Assembly (NCBI GenBank): GCA_964457365.1
Contig: CAYWFP010000105.1
Span: 1 to 13,226 of the forward strand
Length of the DNA: 13,226 nt
Reading direction: 5' to 3'
DNA from: CAYWFP01 sp964457365
Lineage (GTDB): Bacteria; Planctomycetota; SZUA-567
The notes under the pieces were generated by a model. The model ran no database searches. It was not told where the DNA came from and worked only from the letters and a program-made list of their open reading frames with translations. The first letter of the stretch is position 1; each line of letters begins with the position of its first letter. A program made the translations under genes and the position numbers. Shown here piece after piece: positions 7,240 to 12,432 of the stretch.

Positions 7240-7683
7240 TCAGGAATCGAGTCCCTTGCGCGCATCGATGAGCGCGTTCAGCGCCCGGATGATCCGTCCC
7301 ATATCGTCCTGCCGGAGGTTTTCCTCAGGGAACGGCAGGCGCTCGGGGGATTTCCCTTCGGCCAGCTCTTCCAGCCGGGCACGGACGATCTGCAGGGGCT
7401 GTCCGATGACCCGGGTCATGAGTACGCCCATCGTGGTGCAAAGCATGCAGCCGAGCATGGCGGCAGTCAGCACCAGTACGCGGGAGGACTGCACCGCCCG
7501 GGCGATCTCGCCCTTGACCGATTCCGCCTTTTCGGGGTGCTCCTCCGTCTCGGCCCGGCCCCATTCCGTGGCCGAGGCGACCCGCTCGATAGCCATGGCG
7601 CTCACTCCGGCAATGGCCAGGATGAGAGTGGCGCAGATCAGAAAAGCCACGATGAGGCGCGCGGATATGCTCATGTTCTGCAT
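7240..7683 (-). CDS. Short two-TM HAMP-domain membrane protein without output domain
   Basis: A 147-residue protein with a strong start: GGAAGGAG lies 7 nt before the ATG. TM1 is about residues 10-32, an external loop of about 36 residues follows, TM2 is about 69-90, and a HAMP domain fills 91-143 (GQPLQIV, then a connector, then DDMGRIIRALNAL). It ends right after HAMP. Chemoreceptors, sensor kinases and cyclases normally continue from HAMP into a signalling domain, and none is present here. The DNA after the stop shows no obvious continuation in the same frame, so this may be a natural stub rather than a recent break. The gene follows the sigma-54 activator gene by 24 bp and is probably in its operon. 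It might tether or modulate the activator or the HEAT kinase at the membrane; this is inference. The domain call is good; the role is unknown. Confidence 0.75.
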   Translation of the reverse strand: MQNMSISARLIVAFLICATLILAIAGVSAMAIERVASATEWGRAETEEHPEKAESVKGEIARAVQSSRVLVLTAAMLGCMLCTTMGVLMTRVIGQPLQIVRARLEELAEGKSPERLPFPEENLRQDDMGRIIRALNALIDARKGLDS

Positions 7684-7707
7684 GGGGAATCTCCTTCCGT
7701 TCGGGTT

Positions 7708-9291
7708 CTATGCGTCCAACCACTTCCTGAGCGTGTTAATCGCCACGCCTAACTTCTGCGCTGTCATCGTCCAGTTGCCGTCGCAGACCTCCAGGCAGCG
7801 GCGCATGTAGGCCTTGCGCACCTCGTCCTCGGTCGTGATGACGTCGGGATCAGTCGGCCAGAAGATGTCCAGATGCGGAATGCCGATCGCTTCGGATGGG
7901 GCTGCGTTATCACCAACGGGGGATGAACGGCGAATCTCCGTGGCGAGGGCATCGGCCACCGGGATCTTCATGTAGGCTGCCCGTTTCAGGATGTTGATGA
8001 ACTGGCGGATGTTACCCGGCCAAACGTACGCGTCGATGGCCTGCCAGTCGGCTTTGCCAAGTTTAAGGTCATGGCCCTTTTCCTTGAGTTGATGCGCCAC
8101 GGCATTGGCGATGGATTTCATGTCCTCCCGACGTTCACTGAGGGGCGGCACATCCAGCGAGAGCACATTCAGGCGGTGGTACAGATCCAGCCGGAACGTG
8201 CCTTCCTCCACCATCTGCGCGAGATTGCGGTTGGTGGCGGCGACCACGCGGACGTTGACGGGTTTGGGTTCCATCGTACCGAGCGGCAAAACCGTACCTT
8301 CCTCCAGCACACGCAGAAGCTGGGTCTGCACATCCAGCGGCAGTTCCGCCACCTCATCGAGGAATAGCGTTCCGTCATCGGCTGTTTCAAACGCCCCTTT
8401 GCCATCATCCTTCGCACCGGTGTAAGCACCGGCTTTGTGTCCGAAGAGACGGTCGTGGGCCAGGTCGGAGCTGGTGGAGAGGATCGCGCAGTTGACCGGG
8501 ACAAAGGGCTTCCCCGCCCGGGAACTGGCTTCATGAATCAGGCGGGCCACCATCTCCTTGCCCGAACCAGAGGGGCCGAGAACAAGGACCGGTTCGTCAA
8601 TCAGGCCGACCCGACCGATCATCGTGCGCAGACGCTTCATGGCCGCGCTGTTGCCGACGGGCAGCGTCTTGCCAGCGAGGTGCCGCCACTGATCGACCAG
8701 ACCTTTCTCTGCGGAAGTAACCGGATCCAGCCCCGCCATTCTGCGGATGCACTCGGGATAGGCAGTTTCGTCGCCGAAGTGGAAGTACCGGGCGGCGGAG
8801 GCCTGGACATAGTCATGCCACCAGGCATACTCGTCGCTGGCGGGCTTCTTCCTGGCGGCATATTCGGCGGCTAGTCCAAGAAGCAGCGCGGTCTGTTTGC
8901 TCTTGGCAGGTTTAGTATGCCGGAACACAGCCTCCGTGTTGCTGGCGTAGTCGTCCATCACCGCGAAGCACCGCTTCGAGATCTCGGCCTCGTGTTCGGC
9001 CAGATACCCGCGTCCGCAATACCAGGTCACTTCCGCCCCGGTCAGGCAGAGACGGGTCAGCGCGTCCAGCGTGGCCTCCAGGCCGTCCCCGATCCCGACG
9101 CCACAGATAGCCACGGTCGTTCCCTTGCCGCAGGAGTCGCGAAGATCCCGGAGCGTTCCCGCCAGACGGGAGGTGCTCGTCACCACGATCCGCGCGGCGC
9201 TGTCCATCTGCAGCGCCATTGCCGCTGCCGCCCCACCATCGGTCCCGTAGGAGGTGATCACTACGGATTCATTCTTTCTCTTCGCCGCCAT
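7708..9291 (-). CDS. Sigma-54 transcription activator with catalytically degenerate DHH-like sensor domain
   Basis: A 527-residue enhancer-binding protein (bEBP). The ATG at 9291 follows AAAGGG by 5 nt; a GTG at 9324 would add 11 residues but has no ribosome site. The AAA+ core (about 205-440) has Walker A GPSGSGKE (239-246), the sigma-54 contact loop GAYTGA (288-293, Tyr replacing the usual Phe), Walker B GTLFLDE (307-313), AATNRNL (351-357), arginine-finger region FRLDLYHRL (367-375) and WPGNIRQ (424-430). A Fis-type HTH ends the protein (about 505-527). The N-terminal domain (about 8-190) is not a receiver, GAF or recognised CARF domain. Its layout recalls DHH phosphoesterases: SYGTDGGAAAA (14-24) in place of H-G-D-x-D-G, ICGVGI (62-67) in place of the D-x-G strand, and WYCGRGYL (90-97) in place of DHH. 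Metal ligands are lost throughout, which suggests ligand sensing. Likely targets are the two flanking sigma-54 promoters. Confidence 0.9.
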   Translation of the reverse strand: MAAKRKNESVVITSYGTDGGAAAAMALQMDSAARIVVTSTSRLAGTLRDLRDSCGKGTTVAICGVGIGDGLEATLDALTRLCLTGAEVTWYCGRGYLAEHEAEISKRCFAVMDDYASNTEAVFRHTKPAKSKQTALLLGLAAEYAARKKPASDEYAWWHDYVQASAARYFHFGDETAYPECIRRMAGLDPVTSAEKGLVDQWRHLAGKTLPVGNSAAMKRLRTMIGRVGLIDEPVLVLGPSGSGKEMVARLIHEASSRAGKPFVPVNCAILSTSSDLAHDRLFGHKAGAYTGAKDDGKGAFETADDGTLFLDEVAELPLDVQTQLLRVLEEGTVLPLGTMEPKPVNVRVVAATNRNLAQMVEEGTFRLDLYHRLNVLSLDVPPLSERREDMKSIANAVAHQLKEKGHDLKLGKADWQAIDAYVWPGNIRQFINILKRAAYMKIPVADALATEIRRSSPVGDNAAPSEAIGIPHLDIFWPTDPDVITTEDEVRKAYMRRCLEVCDGNWTMTAQKLGVAINTLRKWLDA

Positions 9292-9373
9292 CATCGCCCT
9301 TTCGCATGCAGAATGTGAGTTCACCTATCAATTATTGCATTCTTCAGCTGCGGCGCAAGGATAAATGTATCGG

Positions 9374-9390
9374 ATCACAAACCGCGTGAT
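9374..9390. promoter_or_regulatory. Dyad upstream of sigma-54 promoter, candidate enhancer or autoregulatory site
   Basis: ATCAC (9374-9378) and GTGAT (9386-9390) form a perfect 5-bp inverted repeat with a 7-bp spacer. It lies about 40 bp upstream of the -24 box at 9431 and about 80 bp before the start codon of the divergent activator gene, so a protein bound here could affect both directions. The assignment rests on symmetry and position only. Confidence 0.35.
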
Positions 9391-9429
9391 GATAAGGTGT
9401 TGCGGTGGATCTCTGATTCCGTGCCAGTT

Positions 9430-9446
9430 CTGGCACAGGCGTTGTA
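9430..9446 (+). promoter_or_regulatory. Predicted sigma-54 promoter of the small-protein operon
   Basis: CTGGCACAGGCGTTGTA matches YTGGCACG-N4-TTGCW with GG (9432-9433) and the -12 G (9444) at the correct spacing. The -12 C is T, as in the other predicted sigma-54 promoter. The -24 element is also the right arm of the 16-bp palindrome GTGCCAG-TT-CTGGCAC (9421-9436). Transcription would begin near 9457, about 36 nt before the ATG at 9493. This argues that the longer open frame starting near 9397 is not used. Confidence 0.72.
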
Positions 9447-9492
9447 TTTATCCCTCACCAGAAGATTGATCCCGTGGTCGGAGGATTGCCTG

Positions 9493-9789
9493 ATGCGAAA
9501 CGCCTATGAGGCACTGATCGGACTAATCGAATCCCGCGAGGTGTGCGAGGAAACCGACACACTTCTGCAGAACCTTGGCGCGGAGATGCTGACAGGCCGC
9601 CCAGGCGGCGAGGCGTTCCGCGAGGCTGTCGCCTACCTCGTGCTCGATCCCGCCACCGATCCATCCGAAGCAGCGCGCTTCGTTCGACTCTGTCACTTGT
9701 GCGGAATTGGGTTAGAGACGCCTGACGCCGAAACAGTCGCGGAGATTGTCTTCAGGGGGCGCCCCACCCGGGAGGCGGTGGCGGCATGA
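9493..9789 (+). CDS. Small, probably all-helical protein of unknown function, sigma-54-driven
   Basis: A 98-residue protein. The ATG at 9493 is chosen because GGAGG (9480-9484) precedes it by 8 nt and because the sigma-54 promoter at 9430-9446 lies inside the longer open frame that begins at 9397. The sequence (MRNAYEALIGLIESREV...) looks helical and acidic, with a small Cys-containing stretch (RLCHLCGIG, 65-73). CHLC suggests metal or thiol chemistry, but a single CxxC cannot establish that. I do not recognise a family. It is divergent from the sigma-54 activator gene and has a promoter that such an activator could drive, so it is a likely target or effector. Its stop overlaps the start of the next small frame in ATGA. 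Coding status is fairly well supported by start signals and GC-rich third positions. Confidence 0.6.
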   Translation: MRNAYEALIGLIESREVCEETDTLLQNLGAEMLTGRPGGEAFREAVAYLVLDPATDPSEAARFVRLCHLCGIGLETPDAETVAEIVFRGRPTREAVAA

Positions 9790-9950
9790 CTGCCAAAGTG
9801 ATGAAAGAGAAGGCGGAAGGCGGACCGGATGCCGTGCCCAATGGAATGAACCGGACGGGCACTGACGAACAACCGGTCAAACCCCGCCACATGGAGCGCG
9901 AACCGGAACTGCGCCTGCGCATGGGGCCGCGTGAGTTGACGGGGTCATGA
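9786..9950 (+). CDS. Small basic, Pro/Glu/Arg-rich protein (54 aa), translationally coupled
   Basis: A 54-residue frame whose ATG overlaps the previous stop (ATGA at 9786-9789). The product begins MTAKVMKEKAEGG and ends RMGPRELTGS. It is polar, rich in charged residues, and likely disordered, with no membrane segment or motif. GC-rich third codon positions and the overlapping start favour a real gene, but the short length leaves doubt. Its own stop again overlaps an ATG in ATGA (9947-9950), opening a 13-codon frame that ends in TAG. That frame may be spurious or a decayed third gene. Confidence 0.42.
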   Translation: MTAKVMKEKAEGGPDAVPNGMNRTGTDEQPVKPRHMEREPELRLRMGPRELTGS

Positions 9951-9960
9951 ATTCAGTGAG

Positions 9961-9989
9961 TTGCGCTTTCTGGAATGAGGATCTATAGT
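9961..9989 (+). promoter_or_regulatory. Possible sigma-70 promoter of the GIY-YIG gene
   Basis: TTGCGC (9961-9966), a 17-bp spacer and TATAGT (9984-9989) give a good -10 box with a weak -35 box. The start would be near 9996, about 58 nt before the ATG at 10054. The spacing is ideal, but the -35 match is only partial. Confidence 0.4.
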
Positions 9990-10053
9990 CATTGAGCCGT
10001 GTTGTGGGTGATTCCGCAGGCACTTTTATGCATTCGGTTATGAGGGGGTAATC

Positions 10054-11667
10054 ATGTCTATTTTGTTCTTCTTGACGACCATCGCCGCGCTCGGCGGGCT
10101 TGGTTATGTCGCATACCTATGGTGGCGCGCCAGCAGGCAGCTTGAGCAGACGGAAGCCGACCTTCGCAAGCACAAGCAGTACGCAAAGCAACTGAAAGCC
10201 GAAAAGGAGCGCCTTGCCCCATACGAAGGAATCGCGGACGCCAACGAGCATGCCACGGAACTCCGGCGTAAGGCACAGGAGGAGCTGGAGGCGGCGCAAC
10301 AGGAAGCCGCCATGAAGATTGTCAAGGCCGAGCAGGAAAGCAAGGAGGCTGTATCCGAAGCGCGAAAGAAGGCCCGGGAGACCCAGGACGAGGCAAAGGC
10401 GCGCCTCGATTCGGCAACGACGCAGGCGAGCCAGATCATCGATGACGCCAACCGGCGCGCCGAGGAGATTGCAGGCAAGGCTTATGATGTTGTGCGGAAT
10501 TCCGAGATCTATGAAAAGACCGCCAAGGCGATGAAGAACATCATCGACGGATATGGCGATCGTTATGTCATACCCAGCCGCAGCCTTCTTGATGACCTGG
10601 CCGACGATTTCAGCCATACCGACGCGGGGCGCAACCTGAAAACCGCGCGGGATCAGACCAAGGCCATGGTCACCAACGGCACCGCCGCCGCCTGCGATTA
10701 CGTCGAAGCCAACCGCCGTGACACGGCGATCAATTTCGTAACCGACGCGTTCAACGGCAAGGTGGACTCGATCCTGTCGCGGGTGAAGCATGATAACGCG
10801 GGAACTCTGGAGCAGGAAATCCGCGATGCCTTCAATCTCGTGAACTACAACGGCAGCGCGTTTCGCAATGCGCGGATCACGCAGGAATATCTCGCCTCCC
10901 GGCTGAACGAGCTCAAATGGGCGGCGGTGGCCGAGGAGATTAAATTGCAGGAACGGGAGGAGCAGCGCCGGATCAAGGAGCAGATGCGCGAGGAGGCGAA
11001 AGCACGCCGCGAATACGAAAAGGCCATGCGCGACGCCGCGAAGGAAGAGGACATGCTGCGCAAGGCGATGGAAAAGGCGCAGAAGCAGGTGGCCGATGCC
11101 ACGGAAGAACAGCGGGCCAAATTCGAGGAGCAGTTGCGAGAACTTGAGGCCAAACTGCAGGAGGCCGAGGAAAAGAACAAACGGGCCATCTCCATGGCCC
11201 AGCAGACCCGGCAGGGTCACGTCTATATCATCTCGAACATCGGTTCCTTTGGGGAGGACGTGTTCAAGATCGGCCTGACGCGCCGTCTTGAGCCTCTGGA
11301 TCGCGTAAAGGAACTGGGGGACTCAAGCGTTCCGTTCGAGTTCGATGTTCATGCACTTATCTGGGCCGAGGATGCCCCGGCGCTGGAGAATCAGCTTCAC
11401 CGTCATTTCGCGCTCATGCAGGTGAACAAGGTCAACCACCGCAAGGAGTTCTTCCGCGCCGGAATCCAAGAGATCCGGGGAGAGGTCGAGAAGCTCGGAC
11501 TGAAGGCGAAATGGACATTGACAGCCGAAGCGCGCGAGTTCAAGGAGAGCCAGGCCATCGAGAAGGTCATCCAGGATGATCCCGCAGCAAGAGAGGCCTG
11601 GCTCAACCGGCAACTCGAATTGGAGCCGGTTGGCGTTGGGATCGTAGGTGATGACGAGGGTTCGTAG
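10054..11667 (+). CDS. Membrane-anchored coiled-coil protein with C-terminal GIY-YIG (T5orf172/Mug113-like) domain
   Basis: A 537-residue protein with a clear start: GAGGGGG lies 5 nt before the ATG. One N-terminal transmembrane segment (about 2-24) is followed by a long coiled coil (about 26-150). A middle globular part (about 150-290) includes YEKTAKAMKNIIDGYGDRYVIP and resembles the DUF4041 proteins. A second, highly charged coiled coil spans about 293-385. The C-terminal domain (about 387-480) fits the T5orf172/Mug113 branch of the GIY-YIG superfamily: GHVYIISNIGSFG (388-400), KIGLTRRLEPLDRVKELG (405-422), an ALENQLHRHF helix (443-452, candidate Glu445 and His449) and the RKEFF end motif (463-467). 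GIY-YIG domains usually cut DNA. Proteins of this build occur near defence genes, but their substrate is not known to me. It is followed directly by type I R-M genes, which have their own promoter. Confidence 0.85.
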   Translation: MSILFFLTTIAALGGLGYVAYLWWRASRQLEQTEADLRKHKQYAKQLKAEKERLAPYEGIADANEHATELRRKAQEELEAAQQEAAMKIVKAEQESKEAVSEARKKARETQDEAKARLDSATTQASQIIDDANRRAEEIAGKAYDVVRNSEIYEKTAKAMKNIIDGYGDRYVIPSRSLLDDLADDFSHTDAGRNLKTARDQTKAMVTNGTAAACDYVEANRRDTAINFVTDAFNGKVDSILSRVKHDNAGTLEQEIRDAFNLVNYNGSAFRNARITQEYLASRLNELKWAAVAEEIKLQEREEQRRIKEQMREEAKARREYEKAMRDAAKEEDMLRKAMEKAQKQVADATEEQRAKFEEQLRELEAKLQEAEEKNKRAISMAQQTRQGHVYIISNIGSFGEDVFKIGLTRRLEPLDRVKELGDSSVPFEFDVHALIWAEDAPALENQLHRHFALMQVNKVNHRKEFFRAGIQEIRGEVEKLGLKAKWTLTAEAREFKESQAIEKVIQDDPAAREAWLNRQLELEPVGVGIVGDDEGS

Positions 11668-11751
11668 AAATTCGGCTTCGCAATGCGAACATGCAAAGCG
11701 TTGATTTTAATTGTGTTGCGTTTTTCCGGCATGGCCGAACGACAAGTTAAT

Positions 11752-11846
11752 ATCAGTAGAGCAAATACTGACAAATAATGATCTTGACATGGGTGCGCTC
11801 TTTGGTATAATTCGTCAGTATGAATATTACTGACCCAAATAATGAT
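11752..11846. repeat. Duplicated operator-like repeat bracketing the R-M promoter
   Basis: Copy 1 (11752-11782) is ATCAGTA, 7 bp, TACTGAC, then AAATAATGAT. Copy 2 (11814-11846) is GTCAGTA, 7 bp, TACTGAC, then CC and AAATAATGAT. Each copy is an inverted repeat RTCAGTA-N7-TACTGAC, and the two centres (11762 and 11824) are 62 bp apart, close to six helical turns. Copy 1 ends just upstream of the -35 box. Copy 2 covers the transcription start and the first codons of the S gene. This is the layout of a pair of repressor/activator sites; the binding protein is not identified in the window. Confidence 0.65.
11784..11811 (+). promoter_or_regulatory. Strong sigma-70 promoter of the type I R-M operon, near-leaderless
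   Basis: TTGACA (11784-11789), a 16-bp spacer and TATAAT (11806-11811) are both perfect consensus hexamers. The start should fall at about 11817-11820, at or just before the ATG at 11820, so the mRNA would be leaderless or nearly so. No ribosome site precedes the ATG, in contrast to most genes in the window. Confidence 0.82.
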
Positions 11847-12428
11847 TGCGGTGTGAGGCTGGTCGACATTGCCTGCGTTCAGCCCGGCTACCTGAGTCGC
11901 AGTCGGGTTCGCTCGACCGCAACGGGCACGCATCGTCTGCTACAGGCAAGGGACATTGCGGCGGAAGGCGGCCTCCATCTGGAGGGTACGGTTCGATTCC
12001 GCCCCGAAAGAAATCCGGATCTGTATCGGATCACCAGAGGGGATATTCTTCTGGCCGCCAGAGGCCAGGACCATCGCGCCCATCTGGTCGAGCTGGATCT
12101 GGAGGATGTTTTGGCATCGAACGTGTTTTACATCATACGACCGCGCGCGGAGATCGTCCTCCCCGGCTATCTCGCGTGGTTCCTTAACCAGTGGGACGTT
12201 CAGGCCGCATTGGAATCGGCGTCGCGCGGTACGAGCATGGGATATATTGCCCGGTCAACGCTGGAGGAACTGCAGGTTGCGGTTCCCGCTTGGCATGTTC
12301 AGGAGCGAATTGAGAAAACCATCTGTCTTTGGCGGCAGCGGAATCGCCTGCAGGCCAGTCTTGACGAGAAACGCGAACTGCTGATCCAGGCTGCATGCCG
12401 AATGGCCGCTCGCACGGAAAAGGAATAA
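11820..12428 (+). CDS. hsdS: Type I restriction-modification specificity (S) subunit, single-TRD form
   Basis: A 202-residue protein with one target-recognition domain. It has the familiar type I S layout: an N-terminal start of the TRD (VRLVDIACVQPGY), LLQARDI, the strand pattern YRITRGDILLAARG, SNVFYIIRPR, PGYLAWFLNQWDVQAALESASRGTSMGYIARSTLEELQVAVP, then a C-terminal conserved helix (VQERIEKTICLWRQRNRLQASLDEKRELL). Full S subunits have two TRDs and are about 400 residues or more; this half-length form would need to dimerise or pair with a second S subunit to recognise a bipartite site. It lies before hsdM with a 4-nt gap. The start sits within the second copy of the operator-like repeat, and no ribosome site is visible, so translation of a leaderless mRNA is likely. 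A GTG 11 codons downstream is an alternative start without better support. Confidence 0.8.
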   Translation: MNITDPNNDCGVRLVDIACVQPGYLSRSRVRSTATGTHRLLQARDIAAEGGLHLEGTVRFRPERNPDLYRITRGDILLAARGQDHRAHLVELDLEDVLASNVFYIIRPRAEIVLPGYLAWFLNQWDVQAALESASRGTSMGYIARSTLEELQVAVPAWHVQERIEKTICLWRQRNRLQASLDEKRELLIQAACRMAARTEKE

Positions 12429-12432
12429 CCCT

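Noticed and set aside
9397..9492. Upstream extension of the 98-aa protein to a 130-aa form
   Set aside because: The extension would run through the predicted sigma-54 promoter, and its start lacks a ribosome site. The ATG at 9493 has GGAGG 8 nt upstream.
9947..9989. 13-codon frame (MNSVSCAFWNEDL) coupled by ATGA to the 54-aa gene
   Set aside because: It is too short to support as a gene, and it overlaps the possible sigma-70 promoter of the next gene. It could be a decayed remnant.
10014..10028. AGGCACTTTTATGCA as a third sigma-54 promoter before the GIY-YIG gene
   Set aside because: The GG to GC spacing is 9 bp rather than 10, and the -24 box begins AGG rather than TGG, so it does not fit.
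10117..11220. Minus-strand open frame (367 codons) opposite the GIY-YIG gene
   Set aside because: The Leu/Phe-rich product is what antisense of Glu/Lys/Ala-rich coiled-coil codons gives. It has no supported start and no recognisable domain.
11677..11689. TTCGC-AAT-GCGAA hairpin after the GIY-YIG gene as a terminator
   Set aside because: The stem is only 5 bp and no T-run follows, so it is not convincing.
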